Assembly (NCBI RefSeq): GCF_047922965.1
Contig: NZ_CP150481.1
Location: forward strand, 992,001-1,056,000
DNA length: 64,000 nt
DNA from: Neptunicella plasticusilytica
GTDB lineage: Bacteria; Pseudomonadota; Gammaproteobacteria; Enterobacterales; Alteromonadaceae
Direction of reading: 5' to 3'
Shown: positions 28,351-39,835 of the stretch, piece by piece
How the letters are laid out: each line of letters opens with the position of its first letter
How positions within the stretch are numbered: the stretch's first letter is position 1
Position numbers and translations under genes: made by a program
Notes under the pieces: generated by a model
Database searches by the model: none
Told to the model about the DNA's origin: nothing
The model's input: the letters and a program-made list of their open reading frames with translations, nothing else

Positions 28351-28365
28351 GCAAAATTTAGGCCA
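28351..28365 (-). promoter_or_regulatory. Sigma54-type -24/-12 promoter of the PEP-CTERM gene
   Basis: On the minus strand TGGCCT, five bases, TTGC: the GG-N10-GC spacing is exact and 9 of the 10 most informative consensus positions (TGGCAC/TTGC) are approximated, with CT replacing AC. The -12 GC lies about 52 bp upstream of the start codon of the gene. Sigma54 control fits the known PrsK/PrsR regulation of PEP-CTERM genes in other proteobacteria. Confidence 0.55.
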
Positions 28366-28548
28366 TTGGTATTTTCTTTATATAAAACATTGTGTTGACA
28401 GTTTTTTACAACAATTAACAATGGTGATATGTAAAAAAAACTGACACTAAAACTAACATATAATCTGTATAAAATCGTAACATATTTATCAGATGAGTTT
28501 GTGTGATGAAATGTGCTATCTTTAACGCCGTTTTTTACGGAGTGTTGT

Positions 28549-29343
28549 ATGACTGAAAGCAAACGCAAAGGCATCTACTTGTTGCCAAATTTATTAACAA
28601 CTGCAGGATTATTTTCCGGTTTTTATGCAGTTGTATCTTCCATGAATGCACATTTTGAAGCTGCAGCAATCGCTATTTTTGTGGCGATGATTTTCGATGG
28701 TCTGGATGGGCGTGTGGCGAGAATTACCAATACTCAAAGTGAATTTGGTGCTGAATATGATTCAATGGCCGATATGGTGTCCTTTGGTATTGCTCCGGCG
28801 TTAGTCGCTTATAACTGGGGGCTAACTGAAATGGGGAAATTGGGTTGGCTAGCTGCGTTTATTTATGTTGCGGGAGCAGCATTAAGATTAGCCAGATTCA
28901 ATACCCAGATTGGTATAGCAGATAAAAGATACTTTCAGGGCTTGGCGAGTCCTGCCGCAGCTGCATTGGTCGCTGGGCTGGTTTGGGTTGGGACAGATTA
29001 TAATGTTGTGGGTAATGACTACTCTATTATTGTGGCCGCTATAACAGGTATTGCAGGGTTATTGATGATCAGTAACTTTAAGTACAATTCTTTTAAAGAA
29101 GTAAATTGGCATGGCAAAGTACCTTTTGTTGCAATCCTGGTTGTATTACTCATTTTTGTTGTTGTGGCGACAGAACCGGCACTGGTTTTATTTCTGGTCT
29201 TTCTACTATATGCAGTGGCAGGCCCTATTAACACCTTTAGAACTGTACAAAAAATTAAGCTAGAACATGTTGTCGGTGACCCTGAAGAAGATGCTGATTT
29301 CACCGAAGAGAATAAAAAACAATCAAACGAACCAAAAGACTAA
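28549..29343 (+). CDS. pssA: CDP-diacylglycerol-serine O-phosphatidyltransferase PssA (type II)
   Basis: Makes phosphatidylserine at the inner membrane, the precursor of phosphatidylethanolamine. The CDP-alcohol phosphotransferase motif is complete: DGLDGRVAR, then FGAEYDSMAD carrying the last Gly and two Asp. Six to eight hydrophobic helices are present and the C-terminal tail is charged. The ATG at 28549 has GGAG 6 bp upstream and gives 264 residues. It belongs to the Bacillus/Helicobacter-type membrane enzyme rather than the PLD-like E. coli PssA. The rrn P1 promoter begins 9 bp after its stop, with no terminator between. Confidence 0.92.
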   Translation: MTESKRKGIYLLPNLLTTAGLFSGFYAVVSSMNAHFEAAAIAIFVAMIFDGLDGRVARITNTQSEFGAEYDSMADMVSFGIAPALVAYNWGLTEMGKLGWLAAFIYVAGAALRLARFNTQIGIADKRYFQGLASPAAAALVAGLVWVGTDYNVVGNDYSIIVAAITGIAGLLMISNFKYNSFKEVNWHGKVPFVAILVVLLIFVVVATEPALVLFLVFLLYAVAGPINTFRTVQKIKLEHVVGDPEEDADFTEENKKQSNEPKD

Positions 29344-29351
29344 AAAAGAGG

Positions 29352-29379
29352 TTGACGGTAAAGGGATAGGATGTAGAAT
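29352..29379 (+). promoter_or_regulatory. rrn promoter P1
   Basis: TTGACG (29352-29357), 16-bp spacer, TAGAAT (29374-29379), then a GC-rich discriminator (GCGCGC) typical of stringently controlled rRNA promoters. Confidence 0.75.
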
Positions 29380-29454
29380 GCGCGCTCGCTTCAGGGGAGT
29401 CCGGACGGACGGCCATGAAGGGGGTCGGACAAGAAAAAAGGTTTAAAAAGTTTC

Positions 29455-29482
29455 TTGACACTGACCCTGGGATGCGTAGAAT
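29455..29482 (+). promoter_or_regulatory. rrn promoter P2
   Basis: Consensus TTGACA (29455-29460), 16-bp spacer, TAGAAT (29477-29482), followed by a C-rich discriminator. It lies about 115 bp before the 16S gene and 103 bp after P1, the tandem P1/P2 pattern of gammaproteobacterial rrn operons. Confidence 0.8.
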
Positions 29483-29515
29483 ACGCCTCCCGCTTGAGAG
29501 GAGACTTTTAGGCAC

Positions 29516-29528
29516 TGTTCTTTAACAA
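29516..29528 (+). promoter_or_regulatory. boxA antitermination site in the 16S leader
   Basis: TGTTCTTTAACAA matches the boxA consensus bound by NusB/NusE for rRNA antitermination. The same 13-mer recurs in the 16S-23S spacer at 31673-31685. Confidence 0.8.
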
Positions 29529-29534
29529 TTTGCA

Positions 29535-29557
29535 ACAAGACAATCTGTGTGGGCACT
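29535..29557 (+). other. 16S rRNA processing stem, left arm
   Basis: ACAAGAC, TCTGTGTGG and CACT (29535-29557) are complementary, in reverse order, to AGTG, CCACACAGA and GTCTTGT at 31161-31183 downstream of the 16S gene. The paired arms form the long duplex cut by RNase III to release pre-16S rRNA. Confidence 0.75.
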
Positions 29558-29599
29558 CGTTGATGAGTGTCTACCAAAATTCATAGATTTAAGTTTTTT

Positions 29600-31132
<1,533 letters not shown>

Positions 31133-31237
31133 CACAAAATTGGTCGTTATTTATTGATGCAGTGTCCACACAGATAGTCTTGTTGTGAAAGTAAAGAGCA
31201 ACTAGTACGGATTGCGGTTTATGCGGTGCGTATGAAT

Positions 31238-31314
<77 letters not shown>

Positions 31315-31440
31315 AAATTCGATTGATACTGCGTCAGAGAAACGCTCATGTGCTGCTTCGCACACATCGCCCTTCTCTTCCTTGTCTGAATCGAATTTGA
31401 CATTGAGTGAGGTAACTCATTGGATGTGACCCTTATTAAT

Positions 31441-31516
31441 GGGGCTATAGCTCAGCTGGGAGAGCGCCTGCCTTGCACGCAGGAGGTCAGCGGTTCGATC
31501 CCGCTTAGCTCCACCA
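31441..31516 (+). tRNA. alaT: tRNA-Ala (TGC)
   Basis: 76 nt with encoded CCA. Acceptor GGGGCTA/TAGCTCC, anticodon TGC at 31474-31476, T-loop GTTCGATCC. Second spacer tRNA. Confidence 0.98.
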
Positions 31517-32023
31517 ACTCTTTTTAAGAGAGTCGTGGCAAATGGTTTAACCGCAAGGAAACCTTGCTGACCATTTGACTACTCGCTAAAGGGGCGGTGA
31601 CTAAAGATTTAACGCTAATGAATAGGCATTTGAATAAGTGTTGATTGATTAGCGTTTTTTAAACGCTAAAAATGTTCTTTAACAATTTGGAAAGCTGATA
31701 TTAGTAATCAAAACTGAGTGAGACTTTTAAGTAACTTACTCTATCTGATACTTGTAGTAGAAAAAAGCTAGTGTAAAAACTGGTGTACTTGTCATGCATA
31801 TAACGGTCATTGAATTGACACCGACGGTCGGACAAAAAGGCGACTGTGGCGAGTTATTTCAGATGCTTTAATACGTTACTTTAAAGCAGATGAAATAGAG
31901 AGAATTCGGGTTTTAGGCAAGCGAGTTCGACGAACGAGGGCGTGTACGAACAGTACATAACCGAGTGAGAGAGGACGAAACGCGCAGCATAAAAGACGAA
32001 GGCGAAGCTATTTTGGGTTGTAT
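31517..32023 (+). other. tRNA-Ala to 23S spacer with boxA and processing stems
   Basis: A 507-bp gene-free spacer. It contains a boxA copy (31673-31685). TTAACAATTT and AAAGCTG at 31679-31697 are complementary to CAGCTTT and AAATTGTTAA at 35041-35060, just before the 5S gene. TGTACTTGTCAT (31784-31795) is perfectly complementary to 34943-34954. The bases next to the 23S gene (GTTGTAT, 32017-32023) pair with ATACAAC after its 3' end. Together these form the pre-23S processing stalk. Confidence 0.7.
31673..31685 (+). promoter_or_regulatory. boxA antitermination site before 23S
   Basis: TGTTCTTTAACAA, identical to the 16S leader boxA. Part of it also lies in the left arm of the 23S processing stem. 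Confidence 0.75.
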
Positions 32024-34905
<2,882 letters not shown>

Positions 34906-35067
34906 ACAACGCCAAAGTGGCTTTAAAGCATTTGGGTTGTTGATGACAAGTACAAGAAACAGCTACGAGTGACGAGCAACGAGCTTCGAACGAGATAGAG
35001 TAAGACTTGAACCACCAGTTTGAGCACTAATATAAACAAACAGCTTTCTGAAATTGTTAACCGTCTT

Positions 35068-35186
35068 TGTCTGGCGGCCATAGCGATACGGCACCACCTG
35101 ATCCCATTCCGAACTCAGCAGTGAAACGTATTAGCGGCGATGGTAGTGTGGGGTTTCCCCATGTGAGAGTAGCACACCGCCAGACT
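35068..35186 (+). rRNA. rrf: 5S ribosomal RNA
   Basis: About 119 bases. TGTCTGGCGG at the 5' end pairs with CCGCCAGAC at the 3' end; the central CCGAACTCAG and GCGATGGTAGTGTGGGG segments are conserved. The exact 3' base is uncertain by one or two. Confidence 0.95.
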
Positions 35187-35200
35187 CCCAATTAGAGAAA

Positions 35201-35229
35201 GGGCTACCCGATTGGGTAGCCCTTTTTTT
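35201..35229 (+). terminator. Intrinsic terminator of the rrn operon
   Basis: GGGCTACCC (35201-35209), GATT loop, GGGTAGCCC (35214-35222), then seven T. A strong Rho-independent terminator 15 bp after the 5S gene. Confidence 0.92.
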
Positions 35230-35313
35230 ATGGTTGGAATTCGACATGGCCGCATCCTGCCAGTATGTTATGGATAGCCCATTCTCTAAACGCTGCCGCG
35301 CAGTACCAGCCTC

Positions 35314-35604
35314 GTGGGGAAACCCACCCCATCGTGCTGTCATCACGCCCGGCGATACGCGACGCAATCATCTGTCACACATCCATGTAGCAACCTCCAG
35401 CCGTTCATCCATGAACGTCGTTCAGGCGGCAGGAACGGTGTTCCTGAAAGCACCGCCTTCACCCCCATGTGACCAATTCGTCCGGAACGAATTTGAACAT
35501 CGGAGGCACGACGATGGCCCGCAGGGCAAAGGGCAGGATGCCCGGAGTAATGTAGCACTAGACAACTGCTCCTGCGTTGTTCTACTACAGTCCATCCATG
35601 GACT
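35314..35604. other. Hairpin-rich non-coding stretch downstream of rrn
   Basis: At least eight short perfect inverted repeats lie head to tail: GTGGG/CCCAC (35314-35327, GAAA loop), ACAT/ATGT (35379-35388), CGTTCAT/ATGAACG (35402-35417), CAGGAAC/GTTCCTG (35430-35446) nested in GGCGG/CCGCC (35425-35457), AATTCGT/ACGAATT (35475-35493), GCCC/GGGC (35517-35527), GGGCA/TGCCC (35531-35543) and AGTCCAT/ATGGACT (35589-35604). Three of them share the core CATCCATG. Reading frames here have unusual composition and no convincing start, so no protein is proposed. Function unknown; the whole gene-free interval is 35187-35825. Confidence 0.6.
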
Positions 35605-35606
35605 AA

Positions 35607-35626
35607 ACCGCCAGACTCCTAATTAG
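35607..35626 (+). repeat. Second copy of the 5S 3' tail
   Basis: 19 of 20 bases match the 5S end and its flank at 35176-35195 (ACCGCCAGACTCC, then AATTAG). The copy lies 431 bp downstream, just before a second terminator, and looks like the remnant of a duplicated or interrupted 5S gene. No further 5S sequence was recognised between the two tails. Confidence 0.65.
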
Positions 35627-35637
35627 TAAAACAAAAT

Positions 35638-35672
35638 CCCTGACCGGACAACGGCCAGGGGTTTTTGTTTTA
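35638..35672 (+). terminator. Second intrinsic terminator downstream of rrn
   Basis: CCCTGACCG (35638-35646), GACAA loop, CGGCCAGGG (35652-35660) with one A-C mismatch, then a T-rich tract. It follows the second 5S tail with the same geometry as the first terminator follows the true 5S. Confidence 0.75.
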
Positions 35673-35825
35673 TAGCCGGAAACCGGCTGCACCACACACC
35701 GGACACCCGACCCGTGTAATCGCATTCATTCTAAAGAATTGGCGGTCAATATTGCATCAAATTGTGAACTGGGTAGAATGTTTGCCAGTATCGCACTATG
35801 AGAATAATAAAATGGATTTAGGACG

Positions 35826-36215
35826 ATGAGTTTTCCCATTCTGATTTGTGATGATTCAAATCTGGCGAGAAGGATGGTTTTGCGTAGCCTACCGCAAAAT
35901 TGGGATACCGAAATTCATTTGGCCGAAAATGGTTTTCAAGCAATGGACATCCTGCGAACTCGCCATATCGCCTTATTGTTTCTTGATTTGACTATGCCCG
36001 AGATGGATGGAGTTGCTGTTCTTGAGGCTATTCGTGAAGAGAAAATCGAGACTTATGTCTTGGTTGTGTCGGGAGATATACAACCACAGATGCAGGAACA
36101 GGTGATGAAATTTGGTGCACTGGATTTTATCACTAAGCCTGTTGATCAAACTCGAGTGGAAACTATTCTTCAAAAATTCGGGTTTTATTCTCGAACTGAA
36201 CTTATTAGCGCATGA
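35826..36215 (+). CDS. Single-domain response regulator, CheY-like
   Basis: A 129-residue receiver domain without output domain. The acidic pair is D9-D10 (ICDDSN), the phospho-acceptor D54 in LLFLDLTMPEMDG, the Thr/Ser switch in VVSGD and the Lys in ITKPVD. Preceded by TAGGACG. It probably works by protein contact, as CheY or an adaptor to a phosphatase or kinase does. The stop overlaps the next gene by 4 bp, so the two are probably co-expressed. No cognate kinase is adjacent. Confidence 0.88.
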   Translation: MSFPILICDDSNLARRMVLRSLPQNWDTEIHLAENGFQAMDILRTRHIALLFLDLTMPEMDGVAVLEAIREEKIETYVLVVSGDIQPQMQEQVMKFGALDFITKPVDQTRVETILQKFGFYSRTELISA

Positions 36216-37213
36216 AGAACGTTACTGAGTGTCTATTGATTATGGTGTACTTGTTACTATGGAGCAGTTTTTCTGCTTTTGGAAGTCAGGTGCTGGAGCA
36301 GAATATAACCATTGACCAACATCCAGTTCATTATGCAGAGTGGAATACCGAGGCGACTAAAAGTGACAAGTCGATCATTTTAATGTTATCTGGCCCAAGC
36401 GACACTTGGCATTCAGATTCAGCCTGGTGGACAGGATTAGGCCCTAAATTAGCAAAGAATTTTCGGGTTATTGCCTTGGATAGGGCTGGACAAGTTAATA
36501 ATCTTGAAAATGCCCCGGTTGGCTATCAACATTTGGCTTTGGATCTGCATTTTTTTATAGAACAAATGCAATTGGATAATTTGACGATTATAAGCTTTGC
36601 CAGCGCCAACATTGCGTTAAACATCTATCTCAACGAGCATTCCGGTAAAGTTAAAAAAGTAATTATGCTCGACCCGGATGTTTTGACTCCCTATTCCATT
36701 AGTCGATATAAGAAGGACGCGCAACCTTTTGTAGACAATCAGCACAACTATCTGGAATATGTTTCGGCAGGCAAATATGTAGCTAGAGTCGAACAGAAGA
36801 ATGCGGGAGAGCTGGCTCACTTGCAAAAACTAGTCGGTGACGATCCAGATATGGACTGGTCCTACTTGCACTCAATGTTTGATAAACGCCTGAGTATCCA
36901 GAATCAGCTTAATATGTTTAAAGAGATTGCTTTGTATGGAAACGATTTGGATGCTGCGTCGGTCGTTGAGTTTCCTCCATCAATTCCATTAGCCATAATC
37001 GATACCCAGTTTGAAAAAATCTATATAGAAGAAAGCGAAGATGCAGAAGAAAAAGCAGCATTAATCAAATGGGAAGCTGATGCCAAACAATATTATCAGT
37101 CATTAATTGATAACGTTGCCCAAGGGCGCTACATCGAAGTGCAGAGTCGAGAACATCTGTTTCAATTCTCAGAACCACAAACCATTATCGACTTGGTAGA
37201 AAAAGACTTCTAG
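36212..37213 (+). CDS. Secreted alpha/beta-hydrolase-fold protein, degenerate nucleophile
   Basis: A 333-residue protein with a signal peptide (hydrophobic to about residue 20, SSFSAFG) and an alpha/beta hydrolase layout: SIILMLSGPSDT oxyanion region, FRVIALDRAGQ, then the elbow region TIISFASANIAL where the usual G-x-S-x-G would stand. Aligned on the elbow, the nucleophile Ser is replaced by Ala. A possible acid (MLDPD) and a His (SREHLFQF) remain. It may be a binding pseudo-enzyme rather than a hydrolase. Translationally coupled to the receiver gene upstream (ATGA). Confidence 0.7.
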   Translation: MKNVTECLLIMVYLLLWSSFSAFGSQVLEQNITIDQHPVHYAEWNTEATKSDKSIILMLSGPSDTWHSDSAWWTGLGPKLAKNFRVIALDRAGQVNNLENAPVGYQHLALDLHFFIEQMQLDNLTIISFASANIALNIYLNEHSGKVKKVIMLDPDVLTPYSISRYKKDAQPFVDNQHNYLEYVSAGKYVARVEQKNAGELAHLQKLVGDDPDMDWSYLHSMFDKRLSIQNQLNMFKEIALYGNDLDAASVVEFPPSIPLAIIDTQFEKIYIEESEDAEEKAALIKWEADAKQYYQSLIDNVAQGRYIEVQSREHLFQFSEPQTIIDLVEKDF

Positions 37214-37260
37214 ACTGTTTTTAGTCCATTTCATTTATTAAACCATCACACTACTGCCAT

Positions 37261-37305
37261 TTGACAGCGGATTGATTATTAACTTTAATTAACTAACCAG
37301 TCAGT
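37261..37305 (+). promoter_or_regulatory. Promoter and operator of the TetR/efflux operon
   Basis: TTGACA (37261-37266), 17-bp spacer, TTTAAT (37284-37289), followed at once by an imperfect palindrome ACTAACCAGTCAGT (37292-37305; 10 of 14 symmetric) with flanking TA. The palindrome sits at the expected start point and has the form of TetR-family operators, so it is the likely site for autorepression. Confidence 0.6.
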
Positions 37306-37320
37306 TATATAAACACCTAT

Positions 37321-37953
37321 ATGCAGCGGGCACGAACAGCCATAGCGAAAGACAAACGGCGTGAAGTATTACTTGAATCAGCCTTGGACGAGTTTTTTGA
37401 TAAAGGGTTTAAAGCAGCCCGTATGGATGACATAGCAGCCAGGGCGGATTTAACTAAAGGAACGCTATACCTTTATTTTGCATCCAAAGAAGCACTATTT
37501 AATGCCTTGGTTGATAATATTGCGATACCCAATGTTGAGGTAATTGAAAAAATAACAGCAGTTCAACAAACATCTTGCCAAGCCATTGAACAATTTTGTC
37601 ATATGGCGCCATCACTTCTAACTCATTCGAAACTGCCCAAAATGATGAAAATATTGATTTCTGACGCTGGTGTTTTTCCCGAATTGGTTGAACGTTATCG
37701 GCAACAAGTCATAGATCGGGTTTTAGATGCGATGACAAAAGTTTTGGAAAAGGGGGCAAAGTCAGGAGAATTGCGAGTGGATAATCCGTCCTTAACTGCC
37801 AGACTGGTTGTCGCCCCTGTGGTGCTTTCCGCCATTTGGCAAGTGGTTTTTGCACGAACTACAGATAATCAAGTGGATTTGTGCGAACTATTTTTGACCC
37901 ATCAGGATATTCTTTTTCGTGCATTGAGAACATGTCAGGAATATAAGCCATGA
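37321..37953 (+). CDS. TetR/AcrR family transcriptional regulator
   Basis: 210 residues. N-terminal helix-turn-helix at about 15-60 (ALDEFFDKGFKAARMDDIAA, then KGTLYLYFASKEALF), the classical TetR signature; the C-terminal ligand domain resembles the TetR_C AefR-like group. First gene of an efflux operon, overlapping the next gene by 4 bp, and probably represses it through the operator just upstream. The ligand is unknown. Confidence 0.92.
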   Translation: MQRARTAIAKDKRREVLLESALDEFFDKGFKAARMDDIAARADLTKGTLYLYFASKEALFNALVDNIAIPNVEVIEKITAVQQTSCQAIEQFCHMAPSLLTHSKLPKMMKILISDAGVFPELVERYRQQVIDRVLDAMTKVLEKGAKSGELRVDNPSLTARLVVAPVVLSAIWQVVFARTTDNQVDLCELFLTHQDILFRALRTCQEYKP

Positions 37954-38912
37954 ACAGGATCGGACAAGCCCTGAAAATTTTAGTATTGCTTATGCTTGGC
38001 TTGATTAATATCGCTTGCGAGCCTGATAAACGTCCCAATCACTATACGGGATATGTTGAAACCGACTTTGTCTATATTGCTGCGCCCCAGCCTGGATGGA
38101 TTCAAGTTCTATCCGTCAAAGAAGGGGATGAAATTATTCAAGGACAATCTCTATTCCAGTTGGATAATGAATCACAGCAGGACAATGTGGAGCAATTGAA
38201 TGCTAGATTGGAACAAGCTCGGGCGCAGGAGCAGGATTTACGTACCGGAGCTAGACAGCAAGAAATTGACGCATTACAAACCCAACAACAAGAAGCAATA
38301 GCAGCTTTGATTCTTGCTGAAGAAGAGCAAATCAGGATAGTCGCTCTTTTTAAACAGGGACTAGTGCCGGCTGCACAACGAGATAAAGCTGTTGCTGATT
38401 TTAAAATGGCGCAAGCGCGCAAACAAACAATAGATGCAAATATTCAAGTTGCTAAACTGGCAGCTCGACCAGCACAACAATCTGCCGCAAATGCCAATAC
38501 AGTAGCGGCCCAAGCTGCGTTAGAACAGGCTGATTGGCAACTTCAACAACGCAGTATTGTTAGCCGGATTGAAGGACGGGTGGATGAGCTTATTCATCAT
38601 AAAGGTGAATATGTGAATGCTGGCGCTCCGGTTTTAGCAATGCTGACCAGCCAGTCCACCAAGATCCGTTTTTTTGTTCCTCAAGCAGACTTAATGAATT
38701 TTAAGGTAGGTGACAAAATAAGTATTATCGCAGATGGCCAATCCGCTCCCATTTCTGCTCGAATCAGTTTTATTGCTGACCAAGTCGAGTTTACCCCTCC
38801 GGTTATCTATACCGCCGAGTCACGTCAAAAACTGGTTTTTATGCTAGAAGCCAGACCTGAACATGCCGTCAATTTACCTGCCGGTTTACCTGTTGAGGTG
38901 CAGTTAAAATGA
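37950..38912 (+). CDS. HlyD-family membrane fusion lipoprotein
   Basis: 320 residues, similar in plan to E. coli YbhG. A signal peptide ends in a lipobox-like INIAC (Cys23), so it is probably a lipoprotein. A biotinyl-lipoyl half-motif GWIQVLSVKEGDEIIQGQ is followed by a long Gln/Ala-rich coiled coil (about 75-190) and the second half-motif GRVDELIHHKGEYVNAGAP, then a beta-barrel domain. It would link the ABC exporter to an outer-membrane channel. Overlaps the genes on both sides by 4 bp. Confidence 0.9.
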   Translation: MNRIGQALKILVLLMLGLINIACEPDKRPNHYTGYVETDFVYIAAPQPGWIQVLSVKEGDEIIQGQSLFQLDNESQQDNVEQLNARLEQARAQEQDLRTGARQQEIDALQTQQQEAIAALILAEEEQIRIVALFKQGLVPAAQRDKAVADFKMAQARKQTIDANIQVAKLAARPAQQSAANANTVAAQAALEQADWQLQQRSIVSRIEGRVDELIHHKGEYVNAGAPVLAMLTSQSTKIRFFVPQADLMNFKVGDKISIIADGQSAPISARISFIADQVEFTPPVIYTAESRQKLVFMLEARPEHAVNLPAGLPVEVQLK

Positions 38913-39835
38913 CGGAACTGGCAATTGATGTGAAAGGTCTGGTAAAGCGTTTTGATGACAAAACCGCTGTGGATGGGGTTGATATCCAAATGCCCAAAGG
39001 CAAGGTTTGGGGTTTTTTGGGGCCAAATGGGTCGGGGAAAACAACCACAATTCGGATGATCTGTGGTTTGCTTAAGCCTACCGAAGGATATGGAAGTTGC
39101 CTAGGTTTTGATATCGTAAAGCAGAGTACCCAAATTAAAGATTTAACCGGTTATATGACGCAGAAGTTTTCATTCTGGACAGATCTAACTATCAGGGAAA
39201 ATCTGGAGTTTGTTGCCCGTTTGTATCAACTCCCCGATATGCGCCAAAAAGTGGATGAAACATTGGAAAACTTGGGGCTATCGAATAGGCAGAAACAATT
39301 GGCCGGAGCCTTGTCTGGAGGGTGGAAACAGCGGCTTGCTTTGGCCGCTGTTACCATGTCCAGCCCCAAATTATTATTGCTGGATGAGCCGACTGCCGGA
39401 GTTGATCCTCAGGCCAGGCGTGATTTTTGGGACGAAATTCATCGAATGTCACTAGCCGGTTTAACAGTTCTGGTCTCAACCCATTACATGGATGAAGCAG
39501 AACGTTGTGACAGTATTGTTTATCTGGCGAATGGAAAGTTACTTACCCAGGGAAAAGTGGCGGATATTATTAACGAGTCAGGCATTGTGACCTATCGTGT
39601 TGACGGGAATGAAGTCAGGACGGTGGCAGATGCAATCAGGGAAGAACCGGGTGTGTCCAATGCTGCTTATTTCGGTGCGGCTTTGCATGTCAGTGGTACA
39701 AAGTCAGAACAACTGGAAAAAGCCATTGATAAACACATCAAAAGCGATATGCAGTCAAAGCAAGTAGAGGCTACCCTGGAAGATGCGTTTATCGCCTTGA
39801 TGGCTAAAGCCGGACAAGATACCAGGCAGCATTAA
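38909..39835 (+). CDS. ABC transporter ATP-binding protein (ABC-2 exporter)
   Basis: 308 residues. Walker A GPNGSGKT (38-45), Q-loop in GYMTQKFSFW, signature LSGGWKQR (135-142), Walker B LLLLDE (155-160) and H-loop STHYMDEAERC. A C-terminal extension of about 80 residues is typical of CcmA/YbhF half subunits. It has a single ATPase domain, unlike E. coli YbhF with two. It energises the permease encoded next. Confidence 0.94.
   Translation: MTELAIDVKGLVKRFDDKTAVDGVDIQMPKGKVWGFLGPNGSGKTTTIRMICGLLKPTEGYGSCLGFDIVKQSTQIKDLTGYMTQKFSFWTDLTIRENLEFVARLYQLPDMRQKVDETLENLGLSNRQKQLAGALSGGWKQRLALAAVTMSSPKLLLLDEPTAGVDPQARRDFWDEIHRMSLAGLTVLVSTHYMDEAERCDSIVYLANGKLLTQGKVADIINESGIVTYRVDGNEVRTVADAIREEPGVSNAAYFGAALHVSGTKSEQLEKAIDKHIKSDMQSKQVEATLEDAFIALMAKAGQDTRQH

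Noticed and set aside
35234..35626. A 130-codon frame downstream of the rrn terminator
   Set aside because: It crosses many short palindromes, has an unnatural residue mix and ends in the repeated 5S tail; better explained as non-coding.
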